In this document: positions 1-11,456 of the stretch, in pieces
How positions within the stretch are numbered: position 1 is the first letter of the stretch
Layout: each line of letters begins with the position of its first letter
NCBI RefSeq assembly: GCF_027887165.1
Contig: NC_077235.1
Coordinates: 6,509,378-6,573,377, forward strand
DNA from: Monodelphis domestica
Taxonomy: Eukaryota; Chordata; Mammalia; Didelphimorphia; Didelphidae
Direction: 5' to 3'
DNA length: 64,000 bases
The notes under the pieces: model-generated
Told to the model about the DNA's origin: nothing
What the model saw: the letters and a program-made list of their open reading frames with translations, nothing else
The model's database searches: none
Position numbers and translations under genes: made by a program

Positions 1-89
1 CATATAGGCACCATTCAATAAAAATTTATTGAATTTTACTTGGGACTTTAGGAAAAAGCTAGGCTGTAGGCCCAACAGCACTAGAAAGG

Positions 90-240
90 ACAAGGAGCAG
101 GAGTGGGGGGGGGGATATACTATGTTGCTGAATAAATAGGGCAGTGTTGTACTAGAGAGGGCCTTGAACAACAGACTGGTGGTTTTGGACTTGATCCTAC
201 AGGCCATAGGAAACCATCAGTTGAGTAAAAATAAATGAAT
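90..240 (-). mobile_element. Probable L2 LINE fragment
   Basis: The stretch around 180-235 resembles the complement of the L2 3' region, with wording like 'gatcctacaggcc' followed by 'ggaaaccatcagttg'. Several better copies occur elsewhere in the window. It is strongly diverged and its edges are uncertain. Confidence 0.4.
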
Positions 241-1189
241 TCCCCATTAGGTACAATAACTGATGAACAACCACTTCCTCGGATGTGAATCCAGTAGGCA
301 GATGGATGAATCCGTTAATTTTCACACATACTGAATGTCTGCTTCTATAAAGGTCCCATTAGCCTTCAATAACATTATATGAATTTGGGACACACTGAGG
401 AGGATTTTTAGTTCCAGAAAAAAAATAGTGACAGCTTGGGAGAAAGGCTTCCATCTGTCTCACACTGCTTACTGCTCAGCCCCACCCGGCATCAGTGAGA
501 GATATTGTCTGTAATGAGCATATATTCTGATCCTTGTGGAGAGTTGTAGCCAGGTTGCTTGAAGCAACACAGTCCATTTTCAAAGGAATGAGAGAAGAGA
601 AGGCATTCCACAGGCACTCCATGGCATAGAATCTTCCCAAATACATCTGCTAACATCTTTGGGCACTTTAGCAGTGAAGAATAGGAAAATCTCATGGAGA
701 ACTTAGAAATCTGCTCTTTCCAGATGGACCTGAGCATGATAGCCACGTTTGGAATAAGAGAGTGATCAAGGAAGGAGTTAGAGAAACCTCTTTGCCTTTG
801 TGTAGTAAATTTGATTCTTATTTCAGGAAAGTACCAATTTGGTATCACTGTTTATGAGATTCTTGCATCAGAAGAGGGGTGGAAAAAGCTTGCAGGTGAC
901 TAGGGCTGAGAGAGACATTGAGCATCTACCATGGTGTAATGCCCAATGGCTCTGGCCATTTCTCTAGAGACATTTGGCATCATTTCCTCATTCTCTTTTG
1001 TCAGATCCTCGTCTTTGCTGGCACATCCTTCTTTGGGATTTTTCTCAGCCCAGTTCCAAGAACATTAAACTTGGTTGGTAAGCCTCAAACACCCTTGAAT
1101 ACCACTAGTGGGGATACCCAAGGAGGATTAGAATAGACATAACCATGGTGGATCATAACTCCAATCCATAACAGCCAACTCAGTAGAAT
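241..1189. other. Unique non-coding sequence
   Basis: I see no repeat family, RNA gene or convincing exon here. The open frames at 492-848 (minus) and 918-1136 (plus) have no recognisable domain or splice context and look like chance. Confidence 0.5.
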
Positions 1190-1312
1190 ATAAGCTCCTG
1201 GAGGATAGGTAGTGTCTTATTTGTAACTCTTTATTCATATCATTTAGCACTGAACTTGGCACATAAGTAGGGTCTTAATAAATGTTTGTGGATTAGAATG
1301 GAATGAATTTGA
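1190..1312 (+). mobile_element. L2 LINE 3' end
   Basis: The text runs from 'taagctcctggaggatagg' through 'cactgaacttggcacataag' to 'cttaataaatgtttgtgga'. This is the characteristic L2 3' terminus, with the 'tgcctggcacatagtagg' type motif followed by a short AATAAATG-type tail. It is a short, 5'-truncated fossil. Confidence 0.75.
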
Positions 1313-2190
1313 GAGAGATTCAGTACCAACCTGAGGAAGAACTGGAAAGATGAAAGAGCTTGCAGAACGATTAGGGGCAATATTATCTACTTCCTTCTAT
1401 TTGGGACTTGCCAGAATATGAGAAAATGGATATTCCTCAGGTATTATGTCTAGGACCATTATTATCATTTGGGAATTTCATTAATTATTTGGTGATGGCA
1501 GAAATATGTGTACTCAATGTCTACGTAAGTCCTAGTAGAGATAAACAGCTAGCATCTCTAAAGGTAGGATTTGATTGCATTTCTAATAGCTGTCCTTTGC
1601 CACATTTGATTTGGGGCAACACTAAGTTCAATGAGAACCAATACATGGATGACAACTTCAAAGGAAAAGTTAACTATATAACTAAAATACAGTATAACAG
1701 TAAGTTACAGTAAGTATACGAGATTGATAGATGGGTGGAGAACTCTAACTAGGATGACTCCTTGCTCCAGGACACTAACATGTAGAGCACATGATTCCTT
1801 CCCCCATATGGGTCCTTTGGCTGATAGTCTGACACTGCCCAGAATCCTGTACCTCTCTGGTGGCCTGTCTTCTCACCCAAAGATGGCAGGCCACTGTCAA
1901 GCTTAAATAATCTACTTCTCACACACAAACATGTGTACACACACCTCCCATTGGGTGATACCCAGGACAGTAGTCTATGAACAGGACAGACTGTCCTCTG
2001 TACAACTTTGCCCTACTCCCTCTTTGCTCTGTCTGCCAAATCGTAGGGGTTGCCCAGCATAACTACATTCAAGCAGGGTGGGTTGCCCCTTGCATGTACC
2101 ACAATCCTCATAATTTGATTTCCCCTGACTGCCCTCAATTTCACATGTGACTGAGTGGGAGAGATAGGTTTCGGGAATGTTCCTTTCATT
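1313..2190. other. Unique non-coding sequence
   Basis: No repeat family or exon is recognised. The small open frames on both strands overlap each other and show no domain. Confidence 0.45.
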
Positions 2191-2194
2191 AACT

Positions 2195-2320
2195 ACCCAA
2201 CTTTGGCTGAATCAAGAGATCTAGATTCAAATCACAACTCTGCTATTAGGTAGCTTTGGACAAATCACTTCAGTGTTCAAAATCTCATTTTCTTCCTCTT
2301 AAATGAAAGGCTCTTTGAAA
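2195..2320 (+). mobile_element. MIR SINE fragment
   Basis: 'gattcaaatcacaactctgc' followed by 'caaatcacttcag' and a pyrimidine-rich stretch matches the MIR core: a B-box-like start, then the 'gggcaagtcacttaacctc' region, then 'tcatctgtaaaatg'. It is diverged. Confidence 0.6.
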
Positions 2321-2394
2321 CCCAATATGTTTCTATTGACTGTGCTTAGAGATATGAAGATGGACTATAAAATGACCATATGCCAGAAACATAA

Positions 2395-2563
2395 TACTGC
2401 TGGGGTAGCTAGGTGGCTCAGCGGATCTCCATCCAGGCCCAGAGACAAGAGATCCTGGGTCCAGACTTGCCTCAGACACTTTCTAGCTAGCCATAGGACC
2501 CAAGACAAATCACTTAACTCCCATTACCTAGCCCTTACCACTCTTCTGCCTTGGAATTGATCC
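2395..2563 (+). mobile_element. Marsupial tRNA-derived SINE
   Basis: The copy starts with 'ggggtagctaggtggctcag', which contains an RNA polymerase III A-box-like TGGCTCAGCGG. A diverged B-box region follows ('gggtccagacttgcc'), then the 'cctcagacactt' and 'caaatcacttaactcc' core. It ends at 'cttggaattgatccttagg'. The complements of three other copies (20.4, 25.8 and 27.6 kb) share this whole structure, so this is one SINE family, of the Mar1/SINE1 type. It sits directly before an L2 tail. Confidence 0.85.
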
Positions 2564-2564
2564 T

Positions 2565-2602
2565 TAGGTGCTTAATAAATGCTTATTGATTGGTTATATG
2601 GC
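2565..2602 (+). mobile_element. L2 3' tail
   Basis: 'gtgcttaataaatgcttatt' followed by 'gattgg' is the extreme 3' end of an L2 element. Nothing more of that copy is visible. Confidence 0.55.
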
Positions 2603-2837
2603 TACTATATTGCAAACACAGTGCTAGCCACTGGGAACACAAAAGACAAAAATAAAATTATCCCTTATCTCGATCTTGAGATAAAACATGCACATATGTC
2701 AGTATATACAAAGTCAATACAAAGTTATCGGGAATGGGTTTGGAGTGAGGGGAATCTTAGGAACTGAGTCATCAAGAAAGCCTTGATATAGAAGATGACA
2801 ACTGAACTTAGTTTTGAAGGAAACCAAGGATTCTAAA

Positions 2838-3109
2838 ACCCCTTCTGGATCATTGTCATGACCCATTGGAACTATGAGCTATGCCATGCAGGGCTACCCA
2901 AGACAGACAGGGCATAGTGATGAGTTCTGATAGAAGATGATCGGCTGGAGAAGGAAATGGCAAACCACTTCAGTGCCTTTGACAAGAAAACCCCTTGGAT
3001 GGTATTAAAACGCATGACATTGGAAGATGAGCCCCTCAGGTTGCGGGTCTGGCGTGGGATGGTCCATGGGATCACAAAGAGTCAGATACAACTGAACAAA
3101 GCAACAATT
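2838..3109 (+). mobile_element. 5'-truncated RTE/BovB-type element
   Basis: The 3' end has the RTE/BovB signature: 'tggagaaggaaatggcaaac', then 'gacaagaaaacccc', then 'gggatcacaaagagtcagat' and 'caactgaac'. The insert is flanked by a perfect 9-bp duplication, 'attctaaaa', at 2829-2837 and 3110-3118, and it interrupts an L2. Only about 270 bp are present. That fits 5' truncation, or a SINE that borrowed an RTE tail. The open frame at 2957-3202 is a by-product. Confidence 0.85.
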
Positions 3110-3735
3110 ATTCTAAAAGGCAAAGATGAGGAAGGAGGGCATTCTGCATGGAGCTCAGTTTGTTCAGACACACAGAAATGGCAGGAGGAGGGTCAGGTAT
3201 GAAGAACCCCACAAGGGCCTGTTTGGCCTAGAATGCAAGGAGAGGAAGGTATCAAAAGACTAGAAAAGTAGATTGGACATAGGTCCTGAACATAAATTCC
3301 AAGAAGAGGCATTTTTATTTGATTATGTAGGTGATGGGGAGCCATTGGAGTTAAGCAAGTGAAATGGTTGGACCTGCTTTTAGCAAAAGGACTTTAGCAG
3401 GAAGTGGACAATGAAACTTAGTAGGAATCTATTATTATAGTGCAAATGAGAGATGTTGAAGGCCTGAACTAGGGTGGCAGCTGTATAAATAGAAAATATG
3501 AAGGCACAAACAATAAGATTTGGCAAGGAATTCAATATATGGGATGAGAGAGAGTGAAGAGTTGAGCACAACACTGAGGCTGAGAGGCTAACTGGGAGAA
3601 TGGTGGTACCCTCCACTGAAATACAGAAGCTCAGAAAAGGGGTGGACTTAGGGGGGCCAAGGCGATGGATTGCCTTTGAGGCACATTGAATTATCCAATT
3701 CAATAAGTCCAATAGATAGCTAGTGATACTTAATA

Positions 3736-4005
3736 GAGCAGCTAGGTGATATAGTGGAAAGTGCAACTGGGCCTGGAGTTGAGAAGACCTGAATTCATAT
3801 CTGGCCTCAGACACTAACTGTATGACCTTGAACAAGTCACTTCACCTCTGTGCATCAATGACCTCATCTCTTAAATGGGGATAATAGTAATACATCTATC
3901 CCAGGGCTCTTTTGAAGATCAAATGGGATAAGTATAAAGTGCTTAATAGAGTGCCTGGCACATAATAGGATCTATATAAATGTTGGGTATTATTATAGTC
4001 CAGGA
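3736..4005 (+). mobile_element. Near full-length MIR SINE
   Basis: A nearly complete MIR: 'ctaggtgatatagtggaaag', 'ggagttgagaagacctgaat', 'tgaccttgaacaagtcactt', 'cttaaatggggataatagta', 'tgcctggcacataatagg' and a final 'attattatag'. It lies inside the L2 copy on the opposite strand, so it inserted later. Confidence 0.85.
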
Positions 4006-4289
4006 AAGAGATTCAAGCTGAATATTTAGTTCTGGGAATCATCTGCATAGAAATAATAATTAAATGTGGGGAACTAATAAGGTTGCAAGTGAGGGAAAGG
4101 TATAGGGAGAAAAGAGATTTGGGCACAGAATATAGTCTTAATGTTCACCCTTAGTTAGGGGGCATGAAATAGATAATGAATCAACAAAGGAAACTTTAAA
4201 AAGGAGTAGTCAGAAATGTGAGAGGAGAAGCAAGAGATGAACCCAGAGAGGAGAGAGTATCCAGAAGGAAAAAGTAGAAAAGTCACTTC

Positions 4290-4940
4290 CCCTCTCTAAG
4301 ACTCAGTTTATCAATCTGTGAGATGTGGTGATCAGACTCAATGAAATTAACTTCTTAGTACTCTAGGCAACTTCCTCTGACTAGAAGTTGCAAGGAAGGG
4401 GCTTACTTACACTTTTAGAAGGAGTTTCATCTTCTAGAATTTCCCTATACCAATGAAATCATAGACCCAGTTCTTATCCCAAATTTGGTTTCTCAGAACT
4501 CAGAAAAATTGGAAGTCACAAATGAAGGAGACTGGGGGATTTTTTGAAGCAGTTCAGACTAGCAGAAGTAACAGCTGATAGTTGGATATCAAGGAAGAAG
4601 ACAGAAAACTAAGAAGTAGGAAGAGAACTGCATCACCATACTTTCCCAAAATGAGCTTTTATAATGATGACCCTGAGTAATCAAGAAAAGGTTAAATTAT
4701 GTCTGGTGTATGCTATTTAAGAAAGTATGTGACATATTTTAGAAAGATTTTTACTTTAAGTAGGCAAAAACATGAAACTTTAAAGGTAAATCTCATTTAT
4801 CTGGGAAATTTTCTTCTGTAGAACAGCTCATTCTCCAACAAAGGTGGATAAATGAATGTCATCCTATTGCTACAATAACATGTCGCTCTTCCTAATGAGG
4901 TTATTTCCATTCTTAGGCTGACGGTCCAAAGAGTTCTTAT
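4290..4940. other. Mostly unique sequence, weak MIR at its start
   Basis: At 4285-4360 'agtcacttcccctctctaag' and 'agtttatcaatctgtgag' resemble the second half of a plus-strand MIR. The rest is A/T-rich with no repeat or gene that I recognise. Confidence 0.4.
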
Positions 4941-5494
4941 TGTAAGAAATATAACGTCTAATACATTTGAGGAGAACTAGAGAGACAGTTCCATGTCCCG
5001 ACCATTCTCCTAGCATCCTGAGTTATGGCAGGCCCCGGGCAGGGTGGGGGGCTGTCCATGATGAGTTTGAGCCAGGTGGCATTAACCTCTCTAATGGGGG
5101 GAGAGACAGACAGACAGAGAGACAGAGACAGGACTTGGCAATTATTGAGACATGAACATCAGCAACTCTTTCCTTATATAAGGGAGTCATGGAGAGGTTC
5201 TCAGAAGATGCTTAGTAGCTAGCCAGCAGAGGGGTACAAAGGAAACTAGTGGGCTGTTGAGTTGACTAGACCCAAAACTCTAGTCTGTGGGCTTTATTTT
5301 TCCTTCTGGGAAAGAATTCTATTTATATCATCCACAGGGCATGCTCCCTATTACACCTGCACAGTCCCATTGGCTAATTAAGACAGGTCGACGTTCCCTC
5401 CCCTCAATTTTTGTAAAGAAATAAAAGCCTACTTGATTGCTAAGCCATAGGTAATTAGGAATGTGTTCTCCTTTGAGTATGGTATTTCTTCACA
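4941..5494 (-). mobile_element. Candidate solo LTR of an endogenous retrovirus
   Basis: The segment has TG...CA ends. On the minus strand it shows, in promoter order, a CCAAT box (about 5370), a TATAAA (about 5320) and an AATAAA (about 5295). That is the layout of a retroviral LTR with U3, R and U5. A GACA-type simple repeat (5098-5135) lies in its 3' part. I cannot find a clean target duplication (left 'ttat', right 'gaaa'), so the exact ends and the assignment are uncertain. No retroviral coding sequence is attached. Confidence 0.4.
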
Positions 5495-5544
5495 GAAAAT
5501 ATCTTATCAGCTACGACTTAAATTTGTCTTATCTGTCGAAACGT

Positions 5545-5635
5545 TTGTGTTTGTGGGAGGATCTGTATGAACTGATACTAGAAGAAGTAAACAGAACCCA
5601 GAGAGAACAAGGTACAAAATGATTACAGATATGTA
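5545..5635 (+). mobile_element. Old L1/HAL1 fragment near the 3' end
   Basis: 'gtatgaactgatactagaag' and 'aagtaaacagaacccagag' resemble the L1 region 'tgatgcagagtgaaaggagc / agaaccaggagaac', which is clear at 19.6 kb. It is short and strongly diverged. Confidence 0.45.
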
Positions 5636-5689
5636 AACAAAATAATGTTATCAATTAGATTCAATGTAATGGCCAACAGATGAGAGATA

Positions 5690-5800
5690 GAATGATAGAG
5701 ATCAAGAGAGCATTTACTATGTGCCAGGTATGGTGCTAAGTGCCGGGGATACAAGTACAAGCTAGCAAGATAGCTCCTGCCTTCATGAAACTTACATTCT
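5690..5800 (-). mobile_element. L2 fragment
   Basis: 'catttactatgtgccaggta', 'tggtgctaagtgccggggat' and 'acttacattctaatgatggg' are the complement of the L2 3' end. Confidence 0.75.
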
Positions 5801-6369
5801 AATGATGGGGCTTGGGGAGACAGGAGAAGATGCTCACTCTGAAAACAGTGGTGTGTAGGCTTGTCTCTAGGCAAAATAAGATGGAGGAAAGCTCTTTCTC
5901 CAAGCCCAGCATCCCAGGAATAGAATCCATCCAAGGTTTTGATGATGAAATATACTCCCCATCTCTTGGAAAGGCACTGGGTACTACCAGTGCAGAATGT
6001 TGCTGGCATTTTTCAGATGCCAGTGCTGTGTTGGTTGGTTTTTATCCATTGCTTTTTGTTTTTGTTTTTTTGTAGCAAGGGGTAGTTTTATGGTGAGGTA
6101 ACAGAGTTGTACTGGAAAGGGATAATAATGTTTGAAGAAAATCAGGAAAAAATGTAGCAAAATACGCAATTGTTTCAACTACAAGTTCAGTGTTTCTCTA
6201 ATGATTCTATTGCTGAATCAATATAGTTTCTCTGTAGGAGTGTGTGTGTGTTCAGTCCATTCCCAGTTGAGGAACTCCCTCCCTTTTCAAAACTCAGTTT
6301 GGGTGCCCCCAGCTATACAAGGCTGGTTAGTTCTCTCAGATTCTGGAACTTACTTTGTATCATTTTGCA
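5801..6369. other. Unique non-coding sequence
   Basis: No repeat or exon is recognised. Short overlapping frames exist on both strands. A T-rich run at 6045-6075 may be a decayed tail. Confidence 0.4.
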
Positions 6370-6520
6370 TTTTACTCATCTAGACACATAGTAGGCACTT
6401 AATAAATTTTTATTGAAAGAATGAACGAATGACCAATAGGACATAAGGTCCCCAAGGTTAGGAACCATTTTATTTTTATCTATCTCCATGTGTCTGATGC
6501 CTAGCACATAATAGGTACTT
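6370..6520 (+). mobile_element. Two adjacent L2 3' ends
   Basis: 'agacacatagtaggcactta' followed by 'ataaatttttattgaaagaa' is one L2 terminus. 'aggttaggaaccattttatt' with 'tgcctagcacataataggta' is a second, partial one directly after it. Confidence 0.65.
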
Positions 6521-6529
6521 TAATGATCA

Positions 6530-6960
6530 AGATATCCAGCCTTGGTCTCTCTTCTGAGCTCCAGTTTCACATCTCCAACTGCCTCTCTGGCATTTGGAAC
6601 TGGATACCCTTTAGGCATCTCAAACTAACACATTCAGAACATAACTCATTGTTATATTCGAGTCTGCTTCCAAACTGCCCTGTTACTGTCGAGGGTAGCA
6701 CCCTTTCACCTAGTCACCCAGGTTCACCATCTGGAGAGTTTATTTCCTCTCAGCCCACTGCAGTTGCCAGATTTTTCATTTCTACCTTCACAACAACTAT
6801 CCCCTTCTCTGCTCCACCAGTCACCATCGTACCCCTAATTTTCTTCTGCCTCATATTTGAATAGCCTTCCAACTGAACCCTCTGCTTCAAGTCTCTTCCC
6901 AATTCAGCACATTATTCCATTACATCCTCCACACAGCAACCTGAATAGTCTCCCTAAAGT
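6530..6960 (+). mobile_element. L2 LINE, ORF2 C-terminal coding remnant
   Basis: Phrases such as 'tttcacatctccaactgcct', 'ggcatctcaaactaacacat', 'ccctgttactgtcgagggta' and 'cacctagtcacccaggttc' match the L2 region that encodes the end of the reverse transcriptase protein. The frame is not maintained and the 3' UTR is missing. It sits head-to-tail after the two L2 tails. Confidence 0.7.
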
Positions 6961-7489
6961 ATATCCTCTTTGGGATAACATGCACCTGCAGCTCACAGGA
7001 TGAGAGGCTATATAATCTGTCCCGCAGGAGGAAGGACCTTTACCATTGGACTCACAGGTCCATCAAATGTACTTGAAGGATCTTTGTGCATTCACCTCAG
7101 TAAACTCAGTACCAGGAGAAAACTGGGTGAATGTCAAGCCTGTGTGTGCCTCCTTATTGTCAGTGCAGCACTGGGTCTAAGTGATACATTGGCTCAGGGG
7201 TTTGGAGCCCCTTTAGAGCCACACACCAGGAAATGGAAAAGGTTTTGGCCTTTATTTCAGAAACTGTTTCCTAGAATATTTTGCAGAAGAAAATGTTGAG
7301 CTGTCAGCCAATAGCTCTGACCTTTCTCAGCTCTGCCAGGATGAGTAGTCCCTGTGTAGCACCTGAAACAGAAGTTAGACTTTGTTTTCAAGATAGCTCA
7401 GAAGAAAAAAACTCTAGCCCTAGTCTTTTTGCCTCTTGATTTCCCATGATTCTTGCAGGCTTTTATTGCTTGATTCTACAAGTATCGAA
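6961..7489. other. Unique non-coding sequence
   Basis: No repeat family recognised. The frame at 7000-7299 (plus) has no domain and no clear splice context. Confidence 0.4.
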
Positions 7490-8160
7490 TGCCATTAAGA
7501 ACCAGGCATGGGGGATACAGGGACAAAAGTGTAATCGTCCCTAGTCTCAAGGAACTTATACTCTAGTGGGAGAAAACCACTGTAGACATGAAGACATCAG
7601 TACAAAATCTATACAGGATAAATATGAAGTGATCTGGTAAAGGACACTAGTCACTAGAGGGACTGAAAATGACCTTGGGAAGGAGGTGGCACTTGGGCTA
7701 AGATGGGAAGAAAGCTAGAAGGGATTTGATGGCACTAGAGTGAAGAGGAAGAGCATTCCAGGCATACCAGGGGAGGTTTTTCCAAATACAACAAAGCAGG
7801 AGATGGAACTCCATGCACAGGTCAGAGCAGAGCAATTAGAGTGGAATGTAGAGTTCCTGGAGAAATCACTTTAGAAAGAGAGATGGAGTTAAAAGACTTA
7901 GAGGAACTCACATCACTGTGGCACCAGTCATGACTTCAGGTGAATCATGATAAAGCACGTTCCCTCTCTCTGGGCAGAGGCGGTGCTCTATGGATTCAGA
8001 ATGAGGCACATGTTGTCAGATGTGGCCACTGAAGCACTCAGAAACACAAACTGACCAGCAGTGCGGAGAGGAAAAATGTAGAGTTTGAAAAGGAGGTTAT
8101 TGTAATACTCCAGGCAAGAGGGATAAGGATCTGCCTGACCTAGGGCCTGAGTGTCCTGCC
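7490..8160 (-). mobile_element. L2 LINE 3' third
   Basis: On the minus strand this runs through 'tctcaaggaacttatactct', 'gaagagcattccaggcatac' and, further right, 'attgtaatactccaggcaag'. These are successive parts of the L2 ORF2 end and 3' UTR. Divergence is high but the order is kept over about 650 bp. Confidence 0.65.
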
Positions 8161-8561
8161 CCACTCCCTCTCATTAAAGCTTCCTTAGACTCCCATCCCC
8201 TTATCAGCTAACTTGTAAAAGAAAATGGGTGAGGAAGTACTAATGATAAATAGTTGCACAACAGTAATATAATTTCCCAGAGGAAGGGGGGGTCTTAATA
8301 GGAATTCCTGGAGGCAGATTTGCCTTAACCCAAAGGAATGGCTCTCTACTGACAAAATTTCACACACTGGTGAAGATATCTTTTTTAAAAATTTTATTTA
8401 GTCAACTTAGAATATTTTTCCATGCTTACAAGATTCATGTTCTTTCCCAATCCTCACTCCCACTCCCTCCCATATCTGACACGCAGTTCAACTGGATTTT
8501 ACATGTGTCCTTGATCAAAACCTATTTCCATATTATTGGTGTTTGCACTGGGGTGATCATT

Positions 8562-10594
8562 TAGAGTCTCCATCCCCAGCCATATCCCCACCCACTCATG
8601 GGATCAAGCAGTTGTTTTTCTTCTGTGTTTCTACTCCAACAGTTTTTCCTCTGAATATAGATAGTATTCTTTTTCATAAATTCTTCCAAGTTGTTCAGGA
8701 TCACTACATTGCTACTAATAATGAAGTCCATTACATTCCACAGTGTATCAGTCTCTGTGTATAATGATTTCCTGGTTCTGCTCCTTTCGCTCTGCATCAC
8801 TTCCTGGAGGTTGTTCCAGACTCCATGGAATTCCTCCACTTTATTATTCCTTTGAGCACAATAGTATTCCATCACCAACATATACCACAATTTGTTCAGC
8901 CATTCCCCAATTGATGGGCATCCCCTCGTTTTCCAATTTTTGGCCACCACAAAGAAGCGCAGCTATGAATATTTTCATACAAGTCTTTTTGTCCATTATC
9001 TCTTTGGGGTACAGACCCAGCAGTGCTATGGCTGGATCAAAGGGCAGACAGTCTTTTAGCGCCTTTTGGGCATAGTTAGAAATTGCCCTCCAGAATGGTT
9101 GGATGAATTCACAGCTCCACCAGCAATGCATTAATGTCCCCACTTTGCCACATCCCTTCCAGCATTCCTTACTTTCCATTGCTGTCATGTTAATCAATAT
9201 GCTAGGTATCAGGTTGTACCTCAGAATTGTTTTGATTTGTATTTCTCTGATTATAAGAGATTTAGAACACTTTTTAATGTGCTTATTAATGGTTTTGATT
9301 TCTTTATCTGAAAATTGCCTATTCATGTCCCTTGCCCATTTATCAATTGGGGAATGGCTTGATTGTTTTTGTATAATTGATTTATCTCTTGATAAATTTG
9401 AGTAATTAAACCTTTATCAGAAGTTTTTGTTATGAAGATTTTTTTCCCAATTTTTTGCTTCCCTTCTAATTTTGGGTGAATTGATTCTGTTTGTACAAAA
9501 AATTTTTAATTTAATGTAATCAAAATTATTTTTATTACAATTTGTAATTTTTTTCTAACTCTTCCTTGGTTTTAAAATCTTTCCCTTCCCAAAGGTCTGA
9601 CAAGTATACTATTCTGTGTTCACCTAATTTACTTATAGTTTCCTTCTTTATATTCAAGTCATTCATCCATTCTGAGTTCATTTTGGTGTAGGTTGTGAGA
9701 TGTTGATCCAAACCTAATCTGTCCCACACTGTCTTCCAATTTCCCCAGCAGTTTTTGTCAAATAGTGGATTTTTGTCCCAAGAGCTGGGATCTTTGAGTT
9801 TATCAAAAACTGTCTTGCTGAGGTCACTTACCCTAAGTCTATTCCACTGATCCTCCTTTCTGTGTCTTAGCCAGTACCAAATTGTTTTGATGACTACTGC
9901 TGTATAGTATAGTTTGAGATCTGGGACTTCAAGGCCACCATCCTTTGTATTTTTTTTTCATTATTTCCCTGGATATCCTTGATCTTTTGTTCTTCCAAAT
10001 GAACTTTGTTATGTTTTCTTCTAATACATTTAAAAAAAAGGTTTTTGGTAGTTCAATGGGTTTGGCACTAAATAAGTAAATACATTTTGAAAGGATTGTC
10101 ATTTTTATTATATTAGCTCATCCTACCCATAATAAATTATCCAGCTATTTAGATCGTTTTAGTTGTGTGGAAAATGTTTTGTAGTTGTGTTCATATAGTT
10201 CCTGTGCTTGTCTCGGCAGATAGATTCCTAAGTATTTTATATTGTCTAGGGTGATTTTGAATGGAATTTCTCTTTCTAATTGGAGATATATAGAAATGCT
10301 GATGACTTATGTGGGTTTATTTTATATCCTGCAACTTTGCTAAAGTTGTTGATTATTTCTTTTTAGTTGATTTAGTTGATTCTCTGGGATTCTATTAAGT
10401 CGAGCATCATATCTGCAAAGAGTGATAGCTTGGTCTCCTCATTACCTATTTTCATACCTTCAATTTCTTTTTCTTCTCTAATTGCTACTGCTAGTGTTTC
10501 TAGTACAATGCTAAATAATGGAGGTGATAATGGGCAACCTTGTTTCACTCCTGATCTTATTGGGAAGGCATCTAATTTGTCCCCATTGCAGATA
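8562..10594 (-). pseudogene. L1 ORF2 remnant (RT core to C-terminal zinc-knuckle)
   Basis: This is the decayed 3' half of L1 ORF2, the endonuclease/reverse transcriptase. The intact minus frame at 8844-9326 carries the C-terminal cysteine motif of L1 ORF2 ([20 protein letters not shown]), followed by 'LPFDPAIALLGLYPKE', as in mammalian L1. Near 10,500 the RT thumb-side text 'actagcagtagcaattag' (complement) is recognisable. The endonuclease and the first RT motifs are absent. Multiple frame changes show it is not translated as one product. Confidence 0.85.
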
Positions 10595-10818
10595 AGGTAG
10601 GGTTTTGGATTCTACATTCACAGTCAGAGTTATGATTTCCAGCTGTGTATTTCCCAACGTTTTGATTTCCACTCCTAGTCCTGCCCTTTTTCATTTCACC
10701 ATTTCCTTCTATACCAGTTTTTTGTTTTTAATCAGTCCCCCTAATTCCAACCCTTGTTTTGCTTCCTTTCCTCCCCCTTTTATTCCCCTGTTATTTTTCT
10801 TAAGGCCTTTTTAAAATA

Positions 10819-10926
<108 letters not shown>

Positions 10927-11189
10927 CCCACCAGTCTGTTTGTTACCTTTCTACTTCTCTATAACTTGCAAATCAATTCTCTGCTTCAATGGATCTGATT
11001 GTTCTTCCCTCTTTGAGTCAATTTCAATGCACATAAGAATTAAGTATTTCTTGTCTCCATCCTGTTCACCCTTCCAGTGTATAGGTTTTCTCCCCCACTC
11101 CCACCATGTGCTTCTTTATGAAATATAAATTTACCACACCTTTTGTATTTCCCCATTTCTCTTAGTATTAACCTCTTTTAACCTCTAGT

Positions 11190-11221
11190 TATATATATAT
11201 ATATATATGCATACATATATA

Positions 11222-11307
<86 letters not shown>
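11190..11307. repeat. Compound (TA)n-(TG)n-(TA)n microsatellite
   Basis: TA repeats, a short 'gcatacatatatatgtg' bridge, a TG run (about 11231-11253) and a long TA run to 11307. It lies within the L1 inter-ORF spacer and is probably length-polymorphic. Confidence 0.97.
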
Positions 11308-11309
<2 letters not shown>

Positions 11310-11456
11310 CTTGGCATTTCATCCTATACAGTTTGTTACTATTCCGTCTAAGTATAATTATTCTAGAGTTACCAATATCCTCTTTTCTTTTATGGATACA
11401 AATAATTTTAATGGGTTCCTTAAAAAAAGGTTTTTTGGTTTGTTTTTCCCCCTTTC

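Larger units (their letters stand above)
2603..4285 (-). mobile_element. L2 LINE, split by two later insertions
   Basis: Read on the minus strand this is one L2 element running from RT-coding sequence (about 4285) towards the 3' UTR (2603). It is interrupted by an RTE element (2838-3109) and a MIR (3736-4005). Signature stretches are 'cagtgctagccactgggaac', 'gtgatggggagccattggag', 'atatgggatgagagagagtg', 'gagaatggtggtaccctcc' and 'gggaatcatctgcatag'. The last reads on the minus strand as a Y-A-D-D-S-type reverse transcriptase active-site motif. The frame is broken many times, so this is a fossil. Rejoining across both insertions reproduces the L2 order, which supports the nesting. Confidence 0.75.

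Noticed and set aside
2395..2563. tRNA gene
   Set aside because: The A-box-like start belongs to a tRNA-derived SINE. No cloverleaf or anticodon arm is kept, and the same unit recurs elsewhere.
8844..9326. Intact-looking 160-codon frame as an active L1 gene
   Set aside because: It is only the C-terminal piece of ORF2. The upstream RT is frameshifted and the endonuclease is missing.
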